Of a stretch of DNA of 64,000 nucleotides, positions 48,872 through 61,100 are shown in pieces. A program made the translations under genes and the position numbers. The notes beneath the pieces are model-generated. The model was not told where the DNA came from. It did not search any database and worked only from the letters and a program-made list of their open reading frames with translations. How positions within the stretch are numbered: the stretch's first letter is position 1; each line of letters begins with the position of its first letter. Source of the stretch: Bugula neritina (taxonomy: Eukaryota; Bryozoa; Gymnolaemata; Cheilostomatida; Bugulidae); assembly GCA_964035545.1 (NCBI GenBank), contig OZ037770.1, forward strand, positions 6,758,229-6,822,228, read 5' to 3'.

Positions 48872-49157
48872 CACAGTAAAAACCTAACCGAATAGCAGTT
48901 TTCTCAACTGAAAAGCAAAAACAGGAGTGATGCTGTGATCAGAGCCAGGGCCAGAAACCTAAAAAGGAAATTATCTGAAGAAAGTCGACACTAGCTTAAA
49001 TATCAACTTGATTTGCCTAGTCACCTAAATATTATGTAACATTTGTCATAAGTTTCAGCTGACTTATCCTTGTAGATTATGAGTTTAAATAAAACCTCCT
49101 GTTTTTGAATATGCTTTTCAGTTGGGAAAATTGTTCCTTGGTTAGGTTTTTACTGTG
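48872..49157. mobile_element. 286-bp MITE with about 55-bp TIRs
   Basis: Left cacagtaaaaacctaacc...tcaactgaaaagc...aaaacaggag is mirrored by ctcctgtttt...gcttttcagttggg...ggttaggtttttactgtg at the right. Flanks do not show a clear target duplication. Non-coding. Confidence 0.88.
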
Positions 49158-49423
49158 GTCTGTGTAAACGCTTTCAAATAACCTCTTTTCCATTTCACTC
49201 CAGTATCGTTTCACTGAACCGTTTATCAACATGTTATCAATGAAACACTATTGTATCTATTGTTTTACTAGTAAAAGTTTTCAAAACCACTGTTAGCGAT
49301 TTAGGCATTATACAACCACAACTACATATTATGTATGCAGCTTGTTAAATTTATGGGCTTTGAAACTCTTGTCATTTAAAAATTGTTTCAGCAGCAAAAG
49401 ACTTTAAACAATATTTACCTCTT

Positions 49424-51686
49424 TTAGACTTTGCAATTGCTTCAGTATCTGGTAGTGATGTATCTAAAAAAGTTTTAAAATTATAAGTAAAAAACTACAT
49501 CTACAATTAGGCAGCCTATGTCTGAAGTCATATGTATACTTTTGCACATAATTGCAGTCATGTCTCGCGAGTCTAGTTTATCAAAATCTTTTTAACTTAC
49601 AACATTAACCTGCACAAGCTTACCTTCTGCAATGACAGCCTGTTTCGCCAAGTCTCACATCTGCAGATGGCTGCTCTTCTACCAATTCTATAATATTTAA
49701 AACACTCTTGACAGTTTATGGGGACTATTATATAAAATTAGCAGCTCGAAATAATTCTACAATCTACATTTTTTAGATAAATAATGCATGCAGAGCAATA
49801 AAGTACTAAAGTAATGCTTGCAAATACACTTGAGTTTTTCATTTAGCAAAATCTAAGAGCATAAATATATGCATCGTAGCTGAAATGTTGAGGATATATT
49901 AATTTACCATTGACAGGAACCTTTACTTCGTCTAGCTGCCTTGCTTCTGCACTCGTCATAACTCCTCCATTTTCAATGGCCATTAAAACTTTTGCTACCT
50001 TCGTTCTTTCAATCAAATTAGATTGGAGCTTATATATACCGAAGTGTGTATATTCATTGAGTGGCCCAGATGATCAGCCATTATCTCTCGTTGATTCTTG
50101 TCAAGATTTTTGGTCTAAAATTAAAATATTTTGGTATTAAGCTGCAATACAACAAAGGTCCATTTCGCAAAATTTATTAGAGAATTAGATGCATAAGAAT
50201 TAGCGGCAAGCTCATAAAAAGTTACTTTACAATATATTGATTTGGCTGTATTATATAATCTGTTACTTTAATGTACTAATCTGTTTGTGGTTTTTGCTAA
50301 TGTGAAAGATATAAATGAAAACGAAACTAGATAACCAACCTGACACATTGTTGCCAGGAAATTTCTAAACTTTTACGCATGCAAAAGTTCCGGGCGCTCA
50401 AGTCCTGGACAGCCGCCCACAACTTCCTTTACTACTGCTGCACCAGAAGGGAGCCGGGCTGAGTATTGGCTACAGCTAAAAGAGAAGTTTTTTTATAAAA
50501 GTTAGGAAATGAGGACAACAATTTTTAAGAAATAGCATGTTAGAATATGTACATCATGTAAGGTGTAGACACTATGTATTTGAGGATTTATAACTTACTA
50601 ACAAGCTTAAAAACTATATAGTGCTTTAGAAGCAATAAACTTACATTCCTCCTGTTGCATTTATAGAAATGCAAAATAAATTCGAAACAAAAATGTTCAT
50701 TTAGGTCTATACATTTAAAATTATTTTTATCTCAATATAAAAGTGGTGATAATTCTTAATTGTGTTACCTTTTAAACAGAAATTGACGGTTTAAGCTAGA
50801 TAGTTGCTTAAGTGGGCTAATCAAGAACTCAGGGATCAAAATGAATACTTTCTGTAGAGGCCCTGTCGACTTCCCTCTAACATCTATTACTTTCATGCTA
50901 GAACAATTGCAATTTCAAAATTAAAGTTTTACAGTTTGCAGACGTTATTGCTAACAATAATTTAAAATCAGTCAACAAATTTGTAAATAGATACTAACCT
51001 TGTAGCATTGGTTTTGCTGATTTGCTGATGATCTTCTTGGGTCTTTTCTAGCTCTTCAGTGAAGTTTGCTGTTGTCAGCCCTGAAACTTCCATAGGCCTT
51101 CTTTTGTTGAACAAAATTAGATACGTGAGACAGAGCTTTGCTATTTCGGATGGTGCAAGGCTCAGAAAACCCAGTAACTTCTTTTTTTAAGAAGTTTGTT
51201 ATGTAATACAAGTCTCTGTCTAAAGGAAGTTCTTGAGGCTTATTCAATGTTTTCAATTTTTGCCTCTTTGACGAAATTGCTGCCACATAATTGATCCACT
51301 TTTGCTTCATGTGCCACATAAAGTCATCACAGTCTTCTTTCATTTGTGAATCCTTTGCTTTCATAGCAAATGATCGTTTTATGATGTTGAGCTGCTTCAA
51401 GTACCCACCCATTGATAACCCAATTTGCGTATTGTTTTTAGACATTTCCCTTGCAGCACAAAGTAGATGATCAAAGTGTTTACAATCTAAACATTTATGA
51501 TATATAGTATTAACCCTGGAGCGATTTTGAACATTGGTAAACAACCTCCCACGAATCTAAGCTTCCCTCTGACAAGGTTGATTTCTGCTGTACTCGGCCG
51601 TCTCAATGTCTTGTTGCCCATCCTTATTAGCAAGCCCTTTCCTAGCTCTGGCATGAGAGGATCAGTTGTTATGATTTTGTACAGCC
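49424..51686 (-). pseudogene. Decayed tyrosine-recombinase-like gene
   Basis: Minus-strand exon remnants: 51686-50999, about 50897-50790, 50475-50340, 50114-49908, and small ones at about 49680-49624 and 49461-49424. The end carries MADHLGHSMNIHTSVYKL then TKVAKVLMAIENGG, the (H)xLGHx...Y signature of tyrosine recombinases, preceded by KFRNFLATMCQ. Upstream blocks are YLILFNKRRPMEVS and VIDVRGKSTGPLQKVF. The arrangement matches a large metazoan family that I know as uncharacterised, recombinase-like proteins; assignment to Crypton-type elements is inference. It is broken: reading frame changes near 51545 and at a seven-A run near 51185, plus an in-frame TAA at 50373-50375. Confidence 0.65.
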
Positions 51687-51853
51687 CTACATTAAATGAA
51701 AAAATTGTATTACAATGTGAGCAGCAATTGCTTAAATTAATAAATAAAGTTTAAGCACCCGTTTGATTGAACGCCATATAATACAATTATTGCCATTTTT
51801 TGCACAATAAATAAACTCTAGCAGTATTAGGGGGCCATAGTACAAACATTTTA

Positions 51854-51959
<106 letters not shown>

Positions 51960-52046
51960 TGAGTGTTCACTGTACTTAGTATTCACTGTACTTAGTACTC
52001 ACTCTACTTAGTATTCACTGTACTTAGTCGACTCACTTTGATTCAG

Positions 52047-55000
52047 GTTTATCTCCCCTACTCTGCACCAAGCTACCAGTAGCTGATATTGTAAAACAGC
52101 TGAATCATGGGGAGGATGTCACTAAAACAAGAAATAATATTTCACAAACGACATTAACTAAAGCAAGTAAGTTGATGCATGTTATTATGTAATTAGTTGT
52201 GTGCACATCAAACAGCTTTGTCTACTTACAGTGGACCAAATTAACAGCCAACCCCTCTCCACCCCTGTACCCCTCTCCACCCCTCACCACCCCTCTCTAC
52301 CCCTCTCCACCCCTCTCCACCCCTCACCACATAATAGTAAGGTGTTGGCTTGTAGCCCTAATCAAATCATTCTACTGAATTGTCACAGGTACAACAAAGT
52401 TATTAGAGAATAAAAGCAAACTCAGTTTTCCTGACTACAGAAGAAAGAAAGCATATAGAGCCCAAGCATTAGCAGATGGCAGACAACATTTGCCACCACC
52501 TGTAGTTGGTGTCAGTCACTGTGACACCAGATCACAGCGGTCATGTGACCTGCTGGCACTATCAACAATTGGTGTGAAAAGAGAAACAGAAGGCAAGCAA
52601 CTGTCTTTAGCAGGCAAGATAATTTTGGAGAAAGATGACAACTCTAGAAGCTCAAATCGTGATAAATGGTCATGTAAGACATCTGGTGTATTATTTATAT
52701 TTCAATGTTATAAAAATTGGAATAAACCCAATGCTAACCATGCAGGTGACCAGGCAACATATGATTCATTGTTAGCTCAAATTGACAAACAATTAGAAAA
52801 TTTAGACTGTAGAAGGCAAAATTACAAGTTAAGTGATTTGTACTAGCTAGGTGTATTCACTAACTCTAACAATGTGTTACACATCTTATATTATATGGGA
52901 ACATAACTCTGTGCTTTGGTGTAACTAGGTAATGTGTTTCCTAGGTTACAAGAGAAATATCAACACTAAGAACATTCCAGCTCACGTGTGCACCAACTAC
53001 AACCCAGTTGTGATCTGTACAGAAGAGCACATCATAGATGTGACAACTCCGAGATTAGATACCCCGGTGTGCACTACAACAAAAACAGGCTCAGTTGAAT
53101 GGCAGCAGGTAGACATTCAACAACAGATTGGTCTGTAAAATTCTAGAGGTTCTAGTATGCTACAATGCAGCTGAATTAAAAAGCTGCGACTCCCTACTTC
53201 ATTGAAACATGTATGACTGTCTTGGGGCAACTGCAAACAGCAGACACTATTGAATAAATTGCAAATAGCTGCTACTATTGTCATTGCAGAGATAGTGAAG
53301 GGTGAAGGTACATTGTATTTTATAATAGTGCCTCAACTCACATGTATATCGCTTAATAAAGTTAATATTGTTAGAAATAATTTGGTGAGATGTCACCATT
53401 CAATACTTCAAAAACACTTACTGCTAAGGTTAGAAGCAAAAAAGCTATTCCTAGCAAAATCCGAGTGATCATGAATGGGATTGTGACCGAGGAGGTTAGC
53501 TGCCCACCAAGTTAAACAGTTTATCCTAAGTGGATGTTAGAAATGGGCTAATAAAACTCCAGCTGAAAAATTAGCAGATTTTTATTCTCGCTTTTAGGTA
53601 AAAATGGCAAATGCTAAATTTTCCCAATTACCTCAAATCCAAACCCCCATCCCAAACCCCAATATTGAAAATGTGCCATTTTTACCTACTTTGCCATTTG
53701 TGCCATTATTACCTGTGCTATTTTTACTGGTGCCATTTTTACCGGACACCGCTTATTCACAAATGCTCTCTTTGCATTGATTCTATTCACTCTCACTACT
53801 TCTGACTCACTATCACTACATCTGACTCACTCTCACTACATCTGACTCACTATCACCACATCTGACTCACTTTCACTAGATCTGACTCACTCTCACCATA
53901 TCTGACTCACTCTCACTACATCTGACTCACTTTCACTACATCCGACTCACTCTCACTACATCTAACTCACTATCACTACATCTGACTCATTTTCACTAGA
54001 TCTGACTCACTCTCACTACATCTGACTCACTTTCACTAGATCTGACTCACTCTCACTACATCTAACTCACTCTCACTACATCTAACTCACTCTCACTACA
54101 TCTGACTCACTCTCACTACATCTGACTCACTATCACTACATCTAACTCACTCTCACATCTGACTCACTCTCACTACATCTGACTCACTATCACTACATCT
54201 GACTCACTCTCACTACATCTGACTCACTCTCACTACATCTAACTCACTCTCACTACATCTGACTCACTCTCACTACATCTGACTCACTCTCACTACATCT
54301 GACTCACTTTCACTACATCTAACTCACTCTCACTACATCTAACTCACTCTCACTACATCTGACTCACTCTCACTACATCTGACTCACTTTCACTACATCT
54401 AACTCACTCTCACTACATCTAACTCACTCTCACTACATCTGACTCACTATCACTACATCTGACTCACTCTCACTACATCTGACTCACTCTCACTACATCT
54501 GGCTCACTCTAGCCACTTCCACCACATTTGAGTCAGACTCTAACAACGTTTGAGACACTTTCACTATATCAGGGATACTCTCTAACCATATTTATTTAAG
54601 TTGCTTTACTTTTATCTCGTGCAGCAGGTTTTAACATCCCTTAAAGGCACCAAGCTCAAGTGTGACTATCTCAAGAGGTCAGAACACTGCAAGCAACTAG
54701 TTGGGTTAGACTACAGCCAATACCCACAGAGGAACAGAAGAAGTGCCACCAGAAGACCAAGGCCACCAGGGGTGAAGGACAAACACCAGACATGGATGCT
54801 AGGACATGACGCAGTACATGCCATGCACGGCTTCTTCAAGTGAGCTGATAAAACCTCTAAATACAAACATAATGATTTGTCATAGTAGCCATTTCTGTAT
54901 GTACACATTTTAAAATATGATAACTCACGTAGGTTTTGATAACGGCTTTCATCCTATAATGTGGTATACCCTCAATACAGTGTAATATTCCACAGCGTAG

Positions 55001-57330
55001 GGTATAGTAACACATGGTATAGGCCATAGGGTATAGTAACACATGGTATAGGCCATAGGGTATAGCAACACATAACATACGGCATAGTAATATACAGCAT
55101 AAGGCATAGTAACACATAGTATAGTGTATAGTAATATATAACATAGCACACGATATAGTAACTTTTAGCACAGGGTATAGCAATATATAGCATAGGGTAT
55201 AGTAACTTTTAGCACAGGGTATAGCAATATATAGCATAGGGTATAGTAACATTTAGCATAGGGTATAGTAACATAAACCAATGCTGTAGATTAGTAAATG
55301 AGGCTCAGTTCTTTCCGGAAAGTCACTACAAAGCGGGGCTTTTATGTCCCATTGTGATGTCATCCAACACCAACAGTGTGCAGAGACTGATACGGATTAG
55401 AAACCACAACATAGCTAAATCAGAGCGAGCAAGAGCTCTAAGCTTGGCAACTGAGACTGTGATAGACATCAATGTGAGGAGATGGAAAGAAGCAGCAGCC
55501 TGTGCATCCAGCTACTACAGGGTATGTGAACAGCCGGGATCAAACCAGTGAACTAGCATACACTAGTTTGAATCCCGGCATGATTATTGGTAAAGAGCAT
55601 CTAATCATAATTGCCCTTGTATCACAGCATACACAGTCTTTACTCTACTTAAATAAACTCTTAGGCTAGGGCCACATATACTGCTAGCGACTACTTAGCA
55701 CAATTCCTGAACGAGGTAGTTTTGGGTGAATTTTATAAGAGAAAATTAATGAGCAAATTATACTCAATCTAGCCTTATCTTCATCATGAAGGGTTCTCCC
55801 AAGGATGAAGGTTTTTAGCAGCATATATTGCTGCCAATTTTCTACTCTCATTGCGTTTCCATTGCTTCACATTATACAAATAAATATTTTATTTGATGTT
55901 TAAGAACAGTTGCATAAAATGAATCCAAATCCAAACCCGTACTTATACTAACAACCATATGGGTCTATTTGAAGCAATGGAAATACAGAGTATGAGGGTT
56001 AAGTTTGTTACCAGTCAATATTAAAAAGAGTATTACCCGTATTATCTGTGAACACTACACACCCATATTAACTGTGTGTTTATTATAAAAACTATAAAAC
56101 CGAAGTTAAATTACCAAAAATTTAAAATAAATGGAGGTAGAAATATTTTCAAAGAAATATTTAAGAGTTATCTCTCTTGATATATAAACATGCAACTAAT
56201 GGCACAGTGTGAGGCTAGACAGAATCAGAGATGCTGGATAATTTAGTCTAAATAGTCAGTTCACATTTTGTGGTGAGAAATCCATAGTAAACCATCTATT
56301 CCAGAAATTATAAACTGAAAAAACTGAGTAAAATTCAGAGAAAAAAGAAAGCCAATGCAATTTAATTTTTCAGGAAAAATTTTGGGGTCATCCAGCTCTG
56401 GCAGAAGTTGCTGAAAGAGTAGTCATAAACCTAAAGAGGCAACGAAGACGAAGTTCTATGGCTGCAGTAGCTACGCTGATACTACAGCTACTGAGATGGA
56501 AGAAAAGAAGCTCGCTGAATTCCGGGGAGAAGACATCTAACAGGTATGTAGTATGTACTGGGTGTAAGGAGAAGAAACTTGCATTCAGTTGTTAGTATTT
56601 ATATCCATGAGTAATAAGCACATTGGTTGTGTATTCTTATAACTGCACCACTTTTTAGCCACAGCTGTGAATTAGTTATAAAGTTGTGTAATAATATGGC
56701 TGTTTATTATTAGTAGTAGTATTGTATGCATTACATGTACCTATGCACTGAAGTACATAGTTTTATAGGCTTGCATTACAGATAATGAGTGAAACTTCTA
56801 ATTGTTCTTGCAGTCGGTGATAGTTGTAATAGATACACAATAGTTGTAGGTGGACGGAGCTTTTAATTTTGATATACTTTTTTTCAAAACAAATTTAATA
56901 AAATAATTCCAAACCAGTTGCTTACCAAGTTGTATGCTACTCAACATGGCTACTTAGCAACAAGATTACTAGACAACACAGTTGCTAGGTAACAGTCACT
57001 AAGTAACATGGTAACATGGTTGTGGAGCAATCATCAATTCAAGCTCAAACTGACGCCTGTGGCTTAAGGGCACCTGGAAGTTGTGATCCCTTCTTCACCT
57101 GATTTTTGATTCACTTAGCAACAGTATAGCTACTTGGGCCATGAACAGCTCTACTAATCAATGCACGGTAGTAACCAAACACTGCAGCAATATTATCTTA
57201 TTATAGTAGCAGGCACAAGTCAAGGCTAATGAGACGACCTCAAGTGTCAACTGCTTCAGTTTTGCAGAAGGAAACAAGACAGACAGCCGAGAAAGACATA
57301 ACGCAGATGCAGAGTATTAGAAACATCTAA
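52047..57330 (+). CDS. Unrecognised multi-exon gene, 5' end not seen
   Basis: Nine exons whose phases all join: 52047-52166, 52232-52388, 52441-52673, 52746-52808, 52945-53108, 54628-54839, 55290-55521, 56374-56543, 57213-57330 (stop TAA 57328). The fourth uses a weak donor (t/gtagaa) chosen because it keeps phase. I recognise no domain. Visible parts: LCTKLPVADIVKQLNHGEDV at the start; a Pro/Ser/Thr repeat (PLSTPVPLSTPHHPSLPLST); a central Cys-containing part (AHVCTNYNPVVICTEEHIID); a basic stretch (RNRRSATRRPRPPGVKDK); and a well-composed C-terminal half (WMLGHDAVHAMHGFFKLVNE, EKFWGHPALAEVAERVV, LKRQRRR, MAAVATLILQLLRWKKRSS). It is basic and has no signal peptide in view, so probably intracellular. 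A start codon was not located; upstream exons may precede 52047. Convergent with SND1. Confidence 0.8.
52252..52330 (+). repeat. Coding minisatellite (ctctccacccct)
   Basis: About six copies of a 10- to 12-bp unit inside the second visible exon of the plus-strand gene, coding Pro/Leu/Ser/Thr/His-rich sequence. Confidence 0.85.
53780..54515. repeat. 20-bp minisatellite (tctgactcactctcactaca), about 36 copies
   Basis: Fills half of the intron 53109-54627 of the plus-strand gene; variants taactcac and tttcactaga are scattered. Confidence 0.96.
55000..55270. repeat. catagggtatagtaacatat array
   Basis: Degenerate 20- to 28-bp units leading up to the acceptor at 55289 of the plus-strand gene. Confidence 0.88.
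55575..55675 (+). mobile_element. Degenerate SINE body and solo MITE end
   Basis: 'cggcatgattattggtaaag, agcatctaatcataattgcc' matches the body of the SINEs at 23.5, 33.1 and 60.8 kb with changes. It is followed at 55661 by ttaggctagggccacat, the end of the 15890-16238 MITE family without a mirrored partner nearby. Confidence 0.5.
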
Positions 57331-58149
57331 TTGAACTAGTATAAAGGCCAGACAGTGCTAACTAGCTCAGGGAGAGCTTATCTGTTCAATGAGCAACACT
57401 TGAATCAGTTAGACTTCAAAAATATGTTTTTATATCATACTTTGAGATTATAATGGTGTGGCATCTGTAAAGAAAGACCAGAGGGTTACCAAATTCTATT
57501 GTATTATTACTTCATTAGCAGGTACTTGGAATGAGTGAACATAGTGAGAACCGAGTTTCAATTCACTAAGTATTGCAGCATGCAAGGGGTGTGGTGTGTA
57601 GACTGCAGTGTATTGAGAACACTTGTGCAATATGGTTGGAAGTACAAGCAGGGTCATAACAGAGAGGATAGAGAAAAGGGGAGGCAGCAGGGGTATGACT
57701 AAGGAGTAAGGGGTAGACAACTACGGAGCAAATACGCTGTTGATTTGAAATAATTTTATTGTTATAAAATTAATAATTTGAAAACCTGCATGTCTGATGC
57801 ACATGATAATTATTATACTGTACAGCCATAGTCATACGAGAATATAAATACATGTAAATAAATGATCTAGGATACAGCTGCCAGAGATGAGTTAGGACAA
57901 CTCCAACAACAAAGACTACCAAGTAATACCATCATTATAGTAACACAAATATCAGATCATTATATTATAGAGTAGAATTTGGGAGAGAAGGCAAATAACA
58001 GAGGAACTAATAATATACATGTACATCAGACTAAGCAGTAGGCTATATTCCACTTATTATGTTATAGTCCATTGTGTGGCCCCAGACAACCTCTCATCAA
58101 CCAGATATATCAGCTGGGGTCAAGGTCACAGGGGCTGGTAGACTGCCCT
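57331..58149. other. Spacer between convergent gene ends
   Basis: 820 bp between the stop of the plus-strand gene (57330) and the stop of SND1 (58150), expected to hold both 3' UTRs. No gene or repeat of note; the 74-codon minus frame at 57496 is unsupported. Confidence 0.6.
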
Positions 58150-61100
58150 TTACCGAGCAATGCCAAACTCTTTAGCATCATCTTGAGTGATGTCACCGTA
58201 CTCCCACAAGTTCAACTGCAAATATCACGAATCTAGAAATTACCTCAAAAATCATCACAAAGTTCTCAACACATTACAGTTGGTCTGGTGGGAGAAGGCG
58301 ACAAAAAGCAAACAGCAAGAGATAAAAAGGCAGGCAGGACAGATAGACAGCAATTGTCTTACCCTGGACTTTTTGGCAGAGTTTTGTGCTGCTCTGTATT
58401 CAGACATCAGTTTTTGTAATCGTCTTTCCCTGCGGCTCTCCACCAGTAAAAATCCTTTCTCCAGTAGTGAGAGGGCCACATCCCCTGTACCGTCCTCGTT
58501 GAGATAGAGAGAGACGGCGTCTGTGACTGAAACACCAGCAGAGAGATGCACATACCACTGACTCATGCCAACTACTGTGAGCAACACCCATGTTTACTGG
58601 ATCCAATACAATGGAGCCACATGCAGCTGAGTTGCTTGCGAAAAAACTTTTCATAAACAGCAGACGAGAGCTGTGTAGTGCAAACTTCATGCGATCAACA
58701 CGCTGAAAAAAAACTGAAATATTGTGATAGCATTTACAGGTATCAAATTAGCATGTTAGTTATTCCAATCAATTGCCTATTCTTGAGAGTGGTAGGAGTG
58801 ATTTAAGAATGAAAGAAGAGTAAAGCCTGCTACTACTGACAACATAGAAGGTGTGGCATGTAACTGCAGCAACAGGCTTTTATTTCATATAGTTCCACAT
58901 GTGGCTAAACAATCCTGAACAGTGTAACCACTGAGATCTAGAACATGAGATCTAGAGTAGAAACTCACCTCCTGCAGTACCTCTACTTTCCACATTCATG
59001 TAGAGAGTTTTGTTGCTGACACTGTGATAGAATTCATTGAGTGCATCTACGATATAATCTTCCTGCAAAAGACAACTACAGTATATACTACACATAACTA
59101 CAGTATATAATACACACAACTACAGTATATAATACACACAACTACAGTATATAATACACATAACTACAGTATATACTACACATAACTACAGTATATAATA
59201 CACGTAACTACAGTATATATTATAAGTAAGTCATCTCAACAACACACTATTATAGAGATATTGGCAGCTACTCCATAAAAACTACGATATGAGTTACTGC
59301 ACACTGAGCACCGGTAGTGACTAATAGTAACTGTGTACTGCTAGTGACTAGTAGTAACTGTGTATTGCTAGTGACTAGTAGTAACTGTGCACTAGTAGTC
59401 ACTAATAGTAACTGTGTACTGGCAGTCACTAGCAGTAAATGTGTACTAGTAGTCACTAGTGGTATGAGATAGTGAACAAATAAATGCTTACATCTGACGC
59501 CAGCTGCACAAATGCCAGTCGATACTCCTTAGCCTGAGCTGGCAGACTGACAAATGAGCCGGGTAAGGGGGCGGTCTTCAGAACGGGCACAGTGTCTCTG
59601 TTCCCAAAGTCTACATATAGGACCGTTACTTTGCCATCTTTGTCAACCTGTTAATAGAAAAGTTAGTGAATGCTTGCCTAATAGAGAGCGTGCTGTTGGG
59701 ACACAGTATGTCAATACATACCAGCACTACTTGTAAATACAACATGTCAATACATACCAGCACTACTTGTCAATACTAGATGTCAATATATACCAGCACT
59801 ACTTGTCAATACAACATGTCAATACATACCAGCACTACTTGTCAATACTAGATGTCAATATATACCAGCACTACTTGTCAATACAACATGTCAATACATA
59901 CCAGCACTACTTGTCAATACTAGATGTCAATATATGGCAGCACTACTTGTCAATACTAGATGTCAATACATACCAGCACTACTTGTCAATACTAGATGTC
60001 AATATATACCAGCACTACTTGTCAATACTAGATGTCAATATATACCAGCACTACATGTCAATACAGATCGAGTAGCTGTTCTAAGACTACTGTGGCTTGT
60101 AACTTTCAGTGTTATTTTTACCAATTAAAGCCAAGTAAATTATAACAGCTGGACAATTGCCACAGAATGAGAAACTGATGGGAGTGAGATAAGCAGACTT
60201 GTAATAGAAGACAAAGAGGAAGTGGGGAAGAGAGGATGGAGGAAGGCAGAGGAAGTGGGGAGGAGAGGATGGAGGAAGGCAGAGGATGGGGGCAGAGAAG
60301 ATGGAAGAAGGCAGAGGATGGGGGCAGAGTGGATGGAGAAAGGCAGAGGATGGGGGCAGAGTGGATGGAGGAAGGCAGAGGATGGGGGCAGAGTGGATGG
60401 AGGAAGGCAGAGGATGGGGGCAAAGTGGATGGAGAAAGGCAGAAGATGGGGGCAGAAAGGATGGAGGAAGGCAGAAGATGGGGGCAGAGAGGATGGAGGT
60501 CTCACCTTCTCCACACGAGCTCTGTACCACAGCTCATCCACAAACTTGGCAGCACACAGATCACCCTTCTTAGGAGTGTAAGCACCAGGCAGCGGTGGGT
60601 TCGTGTGCATCTCTGCCCTCATTTCTGCCATAAAAGCTTCCAACTTTTTACCTAAAATATTGGTACGTAATCGGCACATTAGAGAGATAGCAGGAAATAG
60701 CTCTGTTGTAGTACTCCAATACTTGAGCCCATTATATCCACATCTAATCAACCAAGAAATCAGCCGTGGTCTACGGGTTAGAGCGTTTGCCTAGAAAGCA
60801 CGAAGTCATAGGTTCGAGGCCCAAAAAAGGTCATTGGTGATGTTAGGAAGAGCATCCAGTCATAATTGCTCCTGTGCCCTATCTAAATAAGTCCTTAGCC
60901 CGATTTAACAAAATAACCTTTACACTAGGGGTTCTCACAGGGATGGCAACTATAAATTCTTGTGAGTTTTTTTTTAACAAACCAAGAACATGTGATGGTA
61001 GATGTGTAGTACACAGGCAAATCATTTACCATTTTCTACTTTTTGAGCAGCAAATGTGAGGTCGGTTTCACTAATATCAGTGACAACTATGTGCTCCAGC

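Larger units (their letters stand above)
41887..49400. other. Gene-poor region; 5' part of the Cys-rich gene may be hidden here
   Basis: No firm coding exon. Two tiny minus-strand candidates (about 43470-43490 and 43950-43977) have ag/gt flanks but their phases do not join, so I do not claim them. The region holds arrays at 42378, 44151, 45190 and 48510, a 938-bp inverted-repeat element, a 286-bp MITE and a hairpin. 46.2-48.1 kb shows nothing notable. Confidence 0.45.

Noticed and set aside
53250-53468. Plus-strand 72-residue frame
   Set aside because: It lies in an intron whose flanking exons join directly in phase (53108 to 54628); no good splice pair around it.
57496-57720. Minus-strand 74-residue hydrophobic frame
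   Set aside because: Lies in the 3' spacer between convergent genes; no splice sites or domain.
59767-60128. Plus-strand YQHYLSI repeat frames
   Set aside because: 36-bp intronic array in SND1.
60087-60751. Long Pro/Ser/Leu-rich minus frame continuing from the SND1 exon
   Set aside because: Read-through past the donor at 60505 into the 30-bp array; the next exon joins in phase at 59647.
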